Below are positions 31,995 to 42,677 of a stretch of DNA of 64,000 nucleotides, in pieces. The notes beneath the pieces are model-generated. The model worked only from the letters and a program-made list of their open reading frames with translations. It was not told where the DNA came from and searched no databases. Where the stretch lies: assembly GCF_021730305.1 (NCBI RefSeq), contig NZ_CP032674.1:1349001-1413000 (forward strand), in the 5' to 3' direction. The translations under genes and the position numbers were made by a program. How positions within the stretch are numbered: the first letter of the stretch is position 1; every line of letters begins with the position of its first letter. This stretch comes from Xanthobacter sp. YC-JY1. Its GTDB lineage: Bacteria > Pseudomonadota > Alphaproteobacteria > Rhizobiales > Xanthobacteraceae.

Positions 31995-33599
31995 TCAGCC
32001 CCGGGCGTCCGCCCTGATCAGGTCCGCCGCCTTCTCCGCCACCATCATCACCGCCGCCGCCGTGTTGGCGGAGACCAGCGTCGGCATCACCGAAGCGTCC
32101 ACCACGCGCAGGCCGGAAAGGCCGACGACACGCAGATGCGGGTCCACCACCGCCTGCGGCCCGGTGCCCATGCTGCAGGTGCCAACCGGGTGATAGATGG
32201 TCTGCCCCGTGCGGCGGGCGAATTCCACGAAGTCGTCGTCGCTCCGGCAATCCGGCCCGGGGTTCATCTCGAAGGCGCGGTAGGGGTCCATGGCCTTCTG
32301 CCCGACGATGTCGCGCGCGATCCGCATGCCGGCGGCGAGGCAGACGCGGTCCTCCTCCACGGCGAGGAAGTTCGGCCGGATGGCCGGCGGGGTCAGCGGG
32401 TCGGCGCTCTTCGCATGGATCGAGCCCACCGAGTGGGGCCGCAACTGGGTGACGCCGATGGTCATGCCCGGCAGATGGTCCAGCGACCGGTCGGCGGCGT
32501 TGGCGTAGCTCGCGTGCATGAAGAAATACTGCACGTCCGGCCCGGCGAGCCCCGGCCGCGTCTTCACGAAACCATGGGCGAGGCCGGTGCCCAGCGTGAG
32601 GATGCCCTTACGGGTGAGGAAATACTGCGCCACCGCCTTCGCCAGCGCGATGCCGCGCGTCTGCTCGTTGAGGGTGATGGGCTCCTTCACCCGCCAGTTC
32701 ATGCGGGTGGCGAAATGGTCCTGATAATTGTTGCCGACGCCGGGCAGGGCATGAACGACAGGAATGCCCGCGGCCTTCAGCACCTCCGGATGGCCGATGC
32801 CGGAGAGTTCCATCAGATGGGGTGACTGAACCGCGCCGGCGGTGAGCAGCACCTCGCCGGAGGCGATGGCGGTCTCTTCCTTCCCATCCCGCCGGAATAT
32901 CACCCCCGTCACCCGCCGGCCGTCGAGCACGAGGCGCAGCGCCTGCGCGTGGGTCACCACCTTGAGGTTGGGACGCGAGAGGGCAGGGCGCAGATAGCCG
33001 TCCACCACGGTCCAGCGCCGGCCGCCGCGCTGGTTCACCTGATAATAGCCGAAGCCCTCCTGGTCCTTGCCGTTGTAGTCGGGATTGCGGCGGAAGCCGG
33101 CCTCTTCCGCCGCCGAGAGGAAGGCCTCGGAGAGCACTGGCCGCTCCGCCACGCGCACGATGCTGATGGGCCCATCCGTGCCGCGCACCGAGGGGTCCGC
33201 ATCCGGCTCGTCGAAGCGCTCGAACTTCTTGAAGTAGGGCAGGACGTCGTCGTAGCCCCAGCCGGTGGCGCCGCGCTGGGCCCAGCCGTCGAAGTCCTGC
33301 TTCTGCCCGCGCACGAAGATCATGCCGTTGATGAGCGTCGAGCCGCCGAGGCCCTTGCCGCGCGGCACCACGATGGGGCGGTCGTAGGTGTTGGGCTCGG
33401 GCTCGGTGTTGAAGCGCCAGTTGAAGGCGCTGCCCGACAGGAGCTTGGAGAAGCCGGCGGGGATGGGCACCCAGAAGCCCTTGTCCGTGCCGCCCGCCTC
33501 CAGCAGCAGCACGCGCCGCCGCGGATCTTCCGAGAGCCGGGCGGCGAGGATGCACCCTGCGGTGCCGCCGCCCACAACGATGTAGTCGAAGCTGTCCAT
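31995..33599 (-). CDS. GMC-family FAD oxidoreductase (choline/alcohol dehydrogenase-like)
   Basis: A 534-residue flavoprotein. The N-terminal dinucleotide fold has VVGGGTAGCILAARLSEDP; the GMC signatures are GKGLGGSTLINGMIFVRG and GAVQSPHLMELSGIG. The catalytic pair is the His in IYHPVGTCSMG and the Asn in LVSANTAAAVMMVAE. It oxidises an alcohol to an aldehyde or ketone, passing electrons to the respiratory chain or oxygen. Last gene of the long minus-strand catabolic run, 19 bp after the E1 gene. No betaine genes flank it, so a choline role is unlikely. Confidence 0.9.
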   Translation of the reverse strand: MDSFDYIVVGGGTAGCILAARLSEDPRRRVLLLEAGGTDKGFWVPIPAGFSKLLSGSAFNWRFNTEPEPNTYDRPIVVPRGKGLGGSTLINGMIFVRGQKQDFDGWAQRGATGWGYDDVLPYFKKFERFDEPDADPSVRGTDGPISIVRVAERPVLSEAFLSAAEEAGFRRNPDYNGKDQEGFGYYQVNQRGGRRWTVVDGYLRPALSRPNLKVVTHAQALRLVLDGRRVTGVIFRRDGKEETAIASGEVLLTAGAVQSPHLMELSGIGHPEVLKAAGIPVVHALPGVGNNYQDHFATRMNWRVKEPITLNEQTRGIALAKAVAQYFLTRKGILTLGTGLAHGFVKTRPGLAGPDVQYFFMHASYANAADRSLDHLPGMTIGVTQLRPHSVGSIHAKSADPLTPPAIRPNFLAVEEDRVCLAAGMRIARDIVGQKAMDPYRAFEMNPGPDCRSDDDFVEFARRTGQTIYHPVGTCSMGTGPQAVVDPHLRVVGLSGLRVVDASVMPTLVSANTAAAVMMVAEKAADLIRADARG

Positions 33600-33618
33600 G
33601 GTCCTGAACCCGAACGGA

Positions 33619-35820
33619 TTAGCGGGCGGCGCCGGGCAGGCCCGGCAGCGGCATGCCCTTCGCAGCCATGGTGACGGCGAGGCCCGCGATCACCTCCTCC
33701 TTGCCGGCGAAGGCGGCGCGCTCCAGCACCTTGGAGATGGTGGGCGAGGCGATCTTGCCGGTCACGCGCTGGATCGGCTGGTCCAGCCAGTCGAGATAGC
33801 GGCGCTGGATCTCGTCGGCGAGGAAGCCGCCATAGGAGGTGGAGAGGGAGCCCTGCTCCACGATGAGCACGTTGTTGGTCTTGCGGATGCTCTCACCAAT
33901 GGTGTCCCAGTCGAGCCCGGCGCGGTCGAGGGACCTGAGGTCGATGATCTCGGCGTCGAGCCCCAGTTCCTCCACCGCCTCGCGGCTGCGATGGACCATG
34001 GCGGAATAGGTGAGGATGGTGAGTTCGCCGCCCGGCCGTACCACCTTCGCCTTGCCGAAGGGGATGATGTAGTCGAGGTCGCCCTCGGGGATGGCACCGG
34101 AGGTCTGGTAGAGGTCCACATGCTCGATCACGAGCACCGGGTCCTCGCAGGCCAGCGCGGCATTCATCAGGCCGATGTAATCGAACGGGGTGGAGGGCGC
34201 GACGATCCGCCAGCCGGGGGAGGTGGCGAACACGCCCGCCGGGTCCAGCGAATGCTGGGAGCCGTAGCCCGTGCCCATAGCGATCTTGGTGCGCAGCACG
34301 AGGGGCACTGGCACATCCGCCCCGAACATGTGCCGCGCCTTGCCGATCTGGTTGAACACCGGGTCGGCGGCGACCCACATGAAGTCGGGATACATGAACT
34401 CGATGATGGGCCGGTAGCGGCGGTCCATGGCGATGCCGCCGGCGAGTCCCGCGAACGCGCCTTCGGAGATGGGCGTGCCGAGGCACCGGTCCGGGAAGGC
34501 GGTGGCGAGGCCGCGCGTGGCGCCGTTGGTGCCGCCCTTCAGCTTGTGGATGTCCTCGCCCATGATGACGAAGCGCTCGTCCGTCTCGAAGCGGCGGTGG
34601 AGCACGTCGGCGATGGCGTCCACGAACTTGCGCTCGGAAAGGCCGCCACGATAGGTCGCCTCCTCCTCGGCGCGCTTGTCCGAAAGCTCGGAGAGATCGC
34701 CGCGGATGCCCTCGTCCACGAAGGATACGTTGGGCCACATCTCCGGCTTCACCCGGCGCTTGTTGCCCACCGGCTCCACCAGCCGCGCGGCGGCATCCGC
34801 CATGGCGGCCTGGGCGCGCTCGGAGAGGGCGTCGAGATCATCCGCGCTGAGGATGCCGCGCGCGACCAGCACCGCGCCCGTGCGCTTGATGGGATCGCGG
34901 GCGCGCCAGTGGGCCTCCTCCTCCTTGGTGCGATAGCCGAAGGCGGAACCGGGCAGGGGGCCGTTCTGGTGGAAATATCGGTAGACGTCCGCCTCGATCA
35001 CCGCCGGGCCGTGACCTGAGCGCATGATCTTCAGCGCCTCCTGCGTGGCGAGATGGACCGCCAATGGGTCCATGCCGTCCACCTTGAAGGAGGGGATGCC
35101 GAAGCCGGTGCCGCGGCCGGAGAGGCGCGTCTCGCGGGTCGCCTCCTCCACGGTGGTGGCCACCGCATAGCCGTTGTTCTCGATGAAGAAGAGCAGCGGT
35201 AGGTCCCACGCGGCGGCGAGATTCATGGTCTCCAGAACCGCGCCGATATTCACCGCGCCGTCGCCGAAATAGGAGATGGCCACGTCCCCCGTGCCCGCCC
35301 GCTTGTGGGCGAAGGCCGCGCCCGCCGCCAGCGGCACGCCGCCGCCGACGATGGCATTGGTGCCGATGGCGCCCGCCTCACCCCAGCGCAGATGCATCGA
35401 GCCGCCGCGCCCGTGGCCGAAGCCGGGCTCGAGGCCGAGGATTTCGGCGAGCGAGCGGTGGAGCAGCGCGTGGGTGTCGTCGCTCAGCGGCGCGGTGGGG
35501 TCGAGCCCGGGCGCCACATAGGCCAGTGCCTTGGCGAGGAACTGGTGATGGCCGCGATGGGAGCCGTTGACCTGATCGGTGGGGCGCAGGCCCACGATGG
35601 AGCCGGCCGCGCCGCCCTCCTGGCCGATGGAGGAATGGGCGGGGCCGTGCACGAGGCCTTCGCCGGCCAGCTCCAGCACCTTCTCCTCGAAGGCGCGGAT
35701 GAGCGCCATCTGCGCCAGAAGCTCCTTGAGCAAAGCCGGGTCGGCGGCGGCCCAGTCGGCCTCCGTGGACTTCAGTTCGACCCAGGGCGCAGCAGGATGA
35801 AGGGCAATGGTCTCGGGCAT
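33619..35820 (-). CDS. Fused E1 alpha/beta subunit of a TPP-dependent 2-oxoacid/acetoin-type dehydrogenase
   Basis: A 733-residue fusion. The N-terminal half is E1-alpha: SSIGQEGGAAGSIVGL, GRGGSMHL, and the TPP motif GDGAVNIGAVLETMNLAAAW ending in NNGYAV. From about residue 395 comes E1-beta: RFVIMGEDIHKLKGGTNGATRGL, EGAFAGLAGGIAMDRRYRPIIEFMYPDF and NVLIVEQGSLSTSYGGFLADEI. Such enzymes cleave a 2-oxoacid or acetoin and pass the acyl group to a lipoyl E2. No E2 or E3 gene is nearby. Start at 35820 gives the normal length; the frame upstream is the hairpin repeat. Confidence 0.9.
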   Translation of the reverse strand: MPETIALHPAAPWVELKSTEADWAAADPALLKELLAQMALIRAFEEKVLELAGEGLVHGPAHSSIGQEGGAAGSIVGLRPTDQVNGSHRGHHQFLAKALAYVAPGLDPTAPLSDDTHALLHRSLAEILGLEPGFGHGRGGSMHLRWGEAGAIGTNAIVGGGVPLAAGAAFAHKRAGTGDVAISYFGDGAVNIGAVLETMNLAAAWDLPLLFFIENNGYAVATTVEEATRETRLSGRGTGFGIPSFKVDGMDPLAVHLATQEALKIMRSGHGPAVIEADVYRYFHQNGPLPGSAFGYRTKEEEAHWRARDPIKRTGAVLVARGILSADDLDALSERAQAAMADAAARLVEPVGNKRRVKPEMWPNVSFVDEGIRGDLSELSDKRAEEEATYRGGLSERKFVDAIADVLHRRFETDERFVIMGEDIHKLKGGTNGATRGLATAFPDRCLGTPISEGAFAGLAGGIAMDRRYRPIIEFMYPDFMWVAADPVFNQIGKARHMFGADVPVPLVLRTKIAMGTGYGSQHSLDPAGVFATSPGWRIVAPSTPFDYIGLMNAALACEDPVLVIEHVDLYQTSGAIPEGDLDYIIPFGKAKVVRPGGELTILTYSAMVHRSREAVEELGLDAEIIDLRSLDRAGLDWDTIGESIRKTNNVLIVEQGSLSTSYGGFLADEIQRRYLDWLDQPIQRVTGKIASPTISKVLERAAFAGKEEVIAGLAVTMAAKGMPLPGLPGAAR

Positions 35821-35897
35821 CTCTTGGATCTCCGTGCCGCGGCGTCCTCCTGCGCTCGGAGTGGCGTCGGGACCGTCAATTAAAACGTTTCGTTCCA

Positions 35898-35963
35898 GTG
35901 CTTCCGGCACCTGCCGGAAGCTGTGTTCAGTCGCCTGCGGCACCCGCCGCAAGCCGTGTTCAG
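35898..35963. repeat. Tandem 33-bp hairpin repeat between SDR and E1 genes
   Basis: Two adjacent 33-bp units, each with a stem-loop and ending in GTGTTCAG. Unit 1 holds CTTCCGGC-ACCT-GCCGGAAG; unit 2 holds TGCGGC-ACCC-GCCGCA. They straddle the SDR stop codon (35960-35962). On the minus strand they are followed by GAAACGTTTTAATTG, so they may attenuate transcription into the E1 gene. Confidence 0.6.
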
Positions 35964-36712
35964 AGGTAGCCGTAGGCGGTCCAGCCGCCATCGACGGCCA
36001 TGACCTGGCCGGTCACGGCGCTCGCCTGGTCGGAGGCGAGGAAGACCGCCATGCGCGCCACCTCCTCGGTCTCGATCAGCCGGCCCATGGGGGTGCGGGC
36101 GCGGAGCCTGTCGAGGTCGAGGCGGCCGCGCTGGGCGAGGTCGTCGAGGAAGGGGGTGCGCACGTAGCCGGGGGCGAGGGCATTCACCCGCACGCCCTCG
36201 CGCGCCCATTCGCAGGAGAGCGCCTTCGCCATCATGGCGACGCCGGCCTTGGAGGCGCAGTAGCCGATGCGTTCCGGCGCGGCGACGATGCCGTACATGG
36301 AGGCCATGAGCAGCAGGGAGCCGCCGCCCTGGGCGATCATCCGCCGGCCGGCTTCCTGCGCGGTGAGGAACACGCCGGTGAGGTTGATGGAGATGACGCG
36401 CTCCCACTCCTCCTCGCTCACGTCGAGGGTGGGGGCGTTCTGCGAGACGCCGGCATTGGCGAGGCAGATGTCCACCGGCCCGAACCGCGCCTCGGCGGCA
36501 TCGAAGGCGGCCACGATGTCCGCCTTGCGCGTCACCGAGCCCTTGATGGCGAGGGTCTCGCCCAGCTCCTCCGCAATGGACGCGGCGGCGGGATCGAGGT
36601 CCAGCAGCACGAGGGAGGCACCCTCCGCCCGGAAGGCCCGCGCCACGGCAAGTCCGATGCCCGAGGCGCCGCCCGTGATGAGGGCGCAGCGGCCCGCCAG
36701 CGCGCCGGTCAC
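35960..36712 (-). CDS. Short-chain dehydrogenase/reductase
   Basis: A 250-residue SDR. TGGASGIG near residue 12 binds the cofactor, Asp in LLDLD suggests NAD preference, NAG lies in CLANAGVS, and the catalytic YxxxK is YCASK with the Ser in LLLMASMYG upstream. It would oxidise or reduce an alcohol/ketone in the same pathway as its neighbours. The GTG start at 36712 overlaps the AroE-like stop (GTGA), which decides the start. Confidence 0.9.
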   Translation of the reverse strand: MTGALAGRCALITGGASGIGLAVARAFRAEGASLVLLDLDPAAASIAEELGETLAIKGSVTRKADIVAAFDAAEARFGPVDICLANAGVSQNAPTLDVSEEEWERVISINLTGVFLTAQEAGRRMIAQGGGSLLLMASMYGIVAAPERIGYCASKAGVAMMAKALSCEWAREGVRVNALAPGYVRTPFLDDLAQRGRLDLDRLRARTPMGRLIETEEVARMAVFLASDQASAVTGQVMAVDGGWTAYGYL

Positions 36713-37548
36713 GAGGCGGCTCCCAGGGAACGCATGCCGAGGAAGTCGGCCATCAGGTCGAGCTGGCACACCAGCATGGGCTTGCCGGGATGGGTGCGGC
36801 AGCCCTTCGCCTTGGCGGCGGCGAGGATGGCGGTTTCCTCCGGCTGCATGATGACCTCGGCGACGATCTGGTCGCTCGTCAGCCGTGACGCATCGAGGGG
36901 CAGGGCATCGCCCGCCTTCAGTCCCAGCGAGGTGGCGTTGGCGACGATGTCGTGGCCCGAGGGGTCGGCGGTGCCGATCTGAACCGGCGCGCCCGGGAAG
37001 GCATCGGCGAGGCGGGCGGCGAGGTCTTCCGCCTTGGCTCGCGTGCGGTTGGCGATGGTGAGGCGCGCGACACCGGCTTCCACGAAGGCGAACGCAATGG
37101 CATTGGCCGCGCCGCCCGCGCCCGCGAGATAGACGCTCTTGCCCTTCGGATCGATACCGGCCGCCTTGAGCCCGCCGACGAAGCCCTTGCCGTCCAGCAT
37201 GTCGCCGATGAGCCGCCCGTCCTCTTCCCGGCGCACCACGTTGCAGGCGCCGATGCGGCGCGCGCTGTCGGACACCTCGTCCAGAAGGTCCACGATGGCG
37301 GTCTTGTGCGGCACCGTCACCACGAAACCGCCGAGGCTCTTCATGGCCTTGAGGCCGTCCACGAGGCGCGGCAGCTCTTGCGACGAAACGTGGAAGGGCA
37401 CCATCACCCCGTCGCGGCCCTCGCGCGCCATGAGCGCGTTGAGCATCTGCGGCGTCTTCACGTGATGGATGGGGTCCGCGAGGATGCCGTAGACCTTCGT
37501 GAGGCCGGAAATCTCGCGGGAGGCAGGGGCCGTGGTCGGCGCGGTCAT
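36709..37548 (-). CDS. Shikimate/quinate-dehydrogenase-like protein (AroE family)
   Basis: A 279-residue NAD(P)-dependent dehydrogenase of the AroE family. The catalytic Lys is in VTVPHKTAI, and the Asp partner in GDMLDGKGFVGGL; LAGAGGAANAIAFAFVEAG binds the cofactor and NRTRAKAEDLA suggests NADP preference. The substrate loop HHVKTPQMLN replaces the usual HSxSPxxHN, so the substrate is probably not shikimate itself. Its place in a catabolic transporter operon supports a degradative role for a cyclic polyol acid or similar. Overlaps the SDR start; 16 bp after livF. Confidence 0.87.
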   Translation of the reverse strand: MTAPTTAPASREISGLTKVYGILADPIHHVKTPQMLNALMAREGRDGVMVPFHVSSQELPRLVDGLKAMKSLGGFVVTVPHKTAIVDLLDEVSDSARRIGACNVVRREEDGRLIGDMLDGKGFVGGLKAAGIDPKGKSVYLAGAGGAANAIAFAFVEAGVARLTIANRTRAKAEDLAARLADAFPGAPVQIGTADPSGHDIVANATSLGLKAGDALPLDASRLTSDQIVAEVIMQPEETAILAAAKAKGCRTHPGKPMLVCQLDLMADFLGMRSLGAAS

Positions 37549-37564
37549 GGGCTTTGGTCCGGTC

Positions 37565-38252
37565 TCAGATGCCGAGATAGGCGGTCTTGATGTGCGGGTC
37601 GGCGAGCAGGCCCGCGCCGGTGTTCTCGATGGCGATGGTGCCGTTCTCGATCACATAGGCGCGGTCGGCGATCTTCAGCGCGTGGAACGCCTTCTGCTCC
37701 ACGAGAAGAACCGTGGTGCCGCTCTTGCAGATGCGGTCGATGACATCGAACATCTGCCCGACGATGATGGGCGCGAGGCCGAGCGACGGCTCGTCCAGCA
37801 TCAAGAGCTTCGGCTTCGCCATCAGCCCGCGGGCGATGGCCACCATCTGCTGCTCGCCGCCGGAGAGGGAGCCGGCGAGCTGGGAGAGGCGCTCGCGGAC
37901 GCGGGGGAAGATGTCCAGCACTTCCTCGAAGCGCTCCATCATCCCGGCGCGGACGCTCGGGTGGTAGCCGCCCATCAGCACGTTGTCGCGCACGGTCATC
38001 ACCGGGAAGAGCTGGCGCGCCTCCGGGACCATGATGAGGCCGGAGCCGACGATCTCGTCCGGGCTCATGCGGTCGATGCGCTTGCCGTCGAACTCGATGG
38101 AACCGGAAGTTGGCTTCACGAGGCCGGAGATGGCGCGCAGGAGCGTCGTCTTGCCGGCGCCGTTGGAGCCGATGATGGTGACGACCTCGCCCCGCCCCAC
38201 GTTCAGCGAGAGGCCCTGGAGGATGACGGTCCGGCCGTAGCCGGCGGTCACG

Positions 38253-38269
<17 letters not shown>
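37565..38269 (-). CDS. livF: Branched-chain-amino-acid-type ABC transporter ATPase (LivF)
   Basis: A 234-residue ABC ATPase: Walker A GSNGAGKTT, signature LSGGEQQMVAIARGLM, Walker B LLMLDEPSLGLAP. The GLAP after Walker B and the final EQKAFHALKIADRAYVIENG are LivF hallmarks. Its start overlaps the end of the LivM-LivG fusion by 17 nt. Energises import with the fusion subunit and LivH. The transported compound is unknown; the family also carries aromatic acids, amides and urea. Confidence 0.9.
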
Positions 38270-40097
<1,828 letters not shown>

Positions 40098-40101
40098 CGG
40101 A

Positions 40102-40974
40102 TCACTCCGTGCCGCGGCCGAGGCCGAACAGGCCGGTGGGCTTGAAGATGAGAATGGCGAGGAAGATCGCGAAGTAGACGACTTCCTTCAGGTCGGGGGC
40201 GATGTAGTAGCCGGAGAGGCTGTCCACGAGGCCGATGATCATGGCGCCGAAGAAGGCGCCGTACATGGATCGCATGCCGCCCAGCACCACCACCACGAAG
40301 GCGGTGAGGACGAAGTAGGTGCCAATGGTGGGCGTCACCGGATAGAGCGGCATCACCAGCGCCGAGGCGAGACCGACGCAGGCCGCGCCGATGCCGAAGG
40401 CGATGACGTAGATCTGGTCCACCTTCACGCCCATGAGCAGCGCCGCAGTGCGGTTCTGCGCGGTGGCGCGGATGGCGCGGCCGAGCGCGGTGGACTGCAT
40501 GAAGAGGTGCAGCCCGGCGACCAGCGCGAGGGCGCAGACGAACATCACCAGCTGCCCCTTCACCAGGGAGAAGCCGCCCACCATCACCGTGCCCTGCGCG
40601 GCGGAGGGGGGGATGGAATAGAGGTCGGCGCCGAACACCAGCAGCGCAAGATTCACGAGCGCGGTGGAGAGGCCGACGGTGGCGAAGATCTGGATGTGCT
40701 CCTCGGCGCCCAGCAGCGGCTGGATGAGGAAGCGCTGCACCGCCGCGCCGATGGCGAACAGCAGGATCACGATGGGCACGGCGGCGGCGTAGGGATGCAG
40801 GCCGAACTTCGCGGCCAGCAGATAGGCCGCATACATACCCACCATGAGGAACTCGCCGTGGGCGAAGTTCACCACCCGCACGATGCCGAAGATGAGGGTG
40901 AGGCCGACGCTGATGATGGCATACATGCTGCCGAGCAATATGCCGTTGAGCACCAGCTGGATAAGAACGTCCAT
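40102..40974 (-). CDS. livH: Branched-chain-amino-acid-type ABC transporter permease (LivH)
   Basis: A 290-residue permease with about eight membrane helices. QLVLNGILLGSMYAIISVGLTLIFGIVRVVNFAHGEFLMVGMY is the LivH opening, RAIRATAQNRTAALLMGV is the ATPase-contact loop, and VVLGGMRSMYGAFFGAMIIGL is conserved near the end. The ATG at 40974 gives the normal length; the open frame continues upstream without similarity. Confidence 0.9.
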   Translation of the reverse strand: MDVLIQLVLNGILLGSMYAIISVGLTLIFGIVRVVNFAHGEFLMVGMYAAYLLAAKFGLHPYAAAVPIVILLFAIGAAVQRFLIQPLLGAEEHIQIFATVGLSTALVNLALLVFGADLYSIPPSAAQGTVMVGGFSLVKGQLVMFVCALALVAGLHLFMQSTALGRAIRATAQNRTAALLMGVKVDQIYVIAFGIGAACVGLASALVMPLYPVTPTIGTYFVLTAFVVVVLGGMRSMYGAFFGAMIIGLVDSLSGYYIAPDLKEVVYFAIFLAILIFKPTGLFGLGRGTE

Positions 40975-41102
40975 CGCGCTTGGCTCCAGTGCGCAGGTGG
41001 GTGAGGCGTGCTGTCGGGCGCATCGGTCCGGCGCCGCGCCGGGGCAGGGGCGCGACTTCGGCCGAAGACGCGGCGGGCTGCGCCGGTCCGGTATCGAGAG
41101 GT

Positions 41103-41156
41103 CCCCGCCCGGAGCCAGACCCGGGCGGGGTGCGGCGGCGCGGGAGGTGCGCCGCC
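41103..41156 (-). promoter_or_regulatory. Two strong hairpins between binding-protein and permease genes
   Basis: CCCCGCCCGG pairs with CCGGGCGGGG (41103-41130) and GGCGGCGC pairs with GCGCCGCC (41134-41156); both stems are perfect. They follow the binding-protein stop by 12 bp on the minus strand and lack T-runs. Such structures commonly stabilise the upstream mRNA so that the binding protein is made in excess over the membrane parts. Confidence 0.6.
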
Positions 41157-41168
41157 TGAGTCTGAGGC

Positions 41169-42398
41169 TCAGTTGGCGCCGATGCCGGTCTTCATCTTGG
41201 CGACCGCGGCGTCCACCGGGAACACGGTGACGAGGTTGCCGCCCTGCCACTGCATCAGGAAGGGCACGGCGCGGGTGTTCTGGCCCTGCTCGGAGAACTT
41301 GGCGCCCCAGCCGGTCGCGGTCTGGCCGACGGGGATGTCCACCGCGAGGACGGCGGCGCGCACCTTGTCGGCGTCCGTGCTCTTGGCGCTGGCGATGGCG
41401 TCGAAGAACACCTTGGCGCCCATGTAGTTGGCGAGCGAGTGGCCGGAGCGCGGCTCGATGCCGTACTTGGCCTTGTACTTCGCCGCGAACTCGGTGATGC
41501 CCGGCGCCGCCTTGGGGTTGGTGTTGTACTGGGTGAAGTCGACGTCGAGGGCGCCTTCCATGTTTTCCGCGCCCACGGCCTGCATGGTGTCGCGGGTGGA
41601 ATAGCCGCCGCCGGCGCCCATCACCGCCTTGGGCTTGTAGCCTTGGTCCTTCATCTGGCGGAAGAACAGCACGGTGTCGTTCTGGTAGGAGGTCTGGAGC
41701 ACCACGTCGGCGCCCGCGGACTTCAGGCGCAGGATGACCGGGGTGAGGTCAACCGACTTCGCCGAATAGGGCAGCACCTCGACCACGTTGAGGCCCTTCT
41801 CCTTGGCGCGGCTCTTCTGATAGCCGGAGACGGTCTGCCCGTAGAGGCTGTCCTCGTGGATGATGCCGATCTTGAGATCGCCGGGCTTGGCGTTCAGCGC
41901 CGGGGCGATGGCCTCGATGATCGAATCGACCATGCGGTTGGCGAAGTCGCGCGCCGTGGCGTTGGTGCGGAACACATACTTGAAGCCGCGCTCGGTGATC
42001 GGATCGGAGATCGCGCCCAGCTCGAAATAGGGGACGTTGGCCAGCTCCGTCACCTGCGTCGCGGCCAGCGACAAAGACGAGGAATAGGTGCCGAAAATGG
42101 CCGAGACCTTGTCCACCGAGGTGAGGCGCCGGGCCTCGCCGACCGCCTGGTTGGGATCGACCGCATCGCCCTTGATGAACTCGATCTTCTGGCCGTTGAG
42201 GCCGCCGGCCGCGTTGCGCTCTTCCACCGCCAGCTCGAAGCCGCGGAAGCTCTCGTCGCCGAGCAGCGCGAGGGTGCCGGAGAAGGGATAGAGAGCACCG
42301 AACTTCACGGTGCCCTGCGCCGCTGCGGGCTGGGCTACGGCCAGCGGAACGGCAGCAAGCATAGCGGCGGCGAGCGCCGCGCGCGCAAACATCTTCAT
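41169..42398 (-). CDS. ABC transporter substrate-binding protein (Leu/Ile/Val-binding type)
   Basis: A 409-residue periplasmic binding protein with a signal peptide (ARAALAAAMLAAVPLAVAQPAAAQ). The mature part opens with VKFGALYPFSGTLALLGDESFRGFELAVEERNAAGG and continues with IEFIKGDAVDPNQAVGEARRL and AIFGTYSSSLSLAATQV, all typical of the type-I fold used by Liv-like systems. First gene of the minus-strand run. The ATG at 42398 follows GGAGGGAGGAAACC. The pocket residues do not identify the ligand. Confidence 0.9.
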   Translation of the reverse strand: MKMFARAALAAAMLAAVPLAVAQPAAAQGTVKFGALYPFSGTLALLGDESFRGFELAVEERNAAGGLNGQKIEFIKGDAVDPNQAVGEARRLTSVDKVSAIFGTYSSSLSLAATQVTELANVPYFELGAISDPITERGFKYVFRTNATARDFANRMVDSIIEAIAPALNAKPGDLKIGIIHEDSLYGQTVSGYQKSRAKEKGLNVVEVLPYSAKSVDLTPVILRLKSAGADVVLQTSYQNDTVLFFRQMKDQGYKPKAVMGAGGGYSTRDTMQAVGAENMEGALDVDFTQYNTNPKAAPGITEFAAKYKAKYGIEPRSGHSLANYMGAKVFFDAIASAKSTDADKVRAAVLAVDIPVGQTATGWGAKFSEQGQNTRAVPFLMQWQGGNLVTVFPVDAAVAKMKTGIGAN

Positions 42399-42534
42399 GG
42401 TTTCCTCCCTCCGCCGACCCCGGTTCGGGCCGGGCGATTCAAACCGTTGCTCGGGCACGGTTTTCGTGCCCTTCGGCTGCGGTCCGGCATGGCGGCCGGC
42501 CCGTCTGGCGAGGCGGATAATGCAGATAACCAAG

Positions 42535-42545
42535 TTGCCTGACAA
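42535..42545. promoter_or_regulatory. Candidate GntR/FCD operator in the divergent promoter
   Basis: TTGCCTGACAA has TTG/CAA half sites 5 bp apart, the general look of FadR/FCD-family operators. It lies in the 279-bp gap 42399-42677 between the transporter and quinone oxidoreductase genes, in its AT-richer part. The regulator at 45269-46009 is the obvious candidate to bind it. Confidence 0.3.
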
Positions 42546-42677
42546 GTACGACCTATGTATTTTCCTCGCCGACCAGAACGCGCCGTGATGAGGGCGCCGC
42601 CGGTGCCGGGCGCGCCCTCAAGGGACGCCGCCTAAAGGTGCCGGAAAGCCTCGCAGAAGGCGCAAGGGAGGAAGCCG

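Noticed and set aside
31995-33599. Choline dehydrogenase (betA) assignment for the GMC protein
   Set aside because: No betB, betI or choline transporter nearby, and the gene ends an unrelated catabolic operon; only the family is called.
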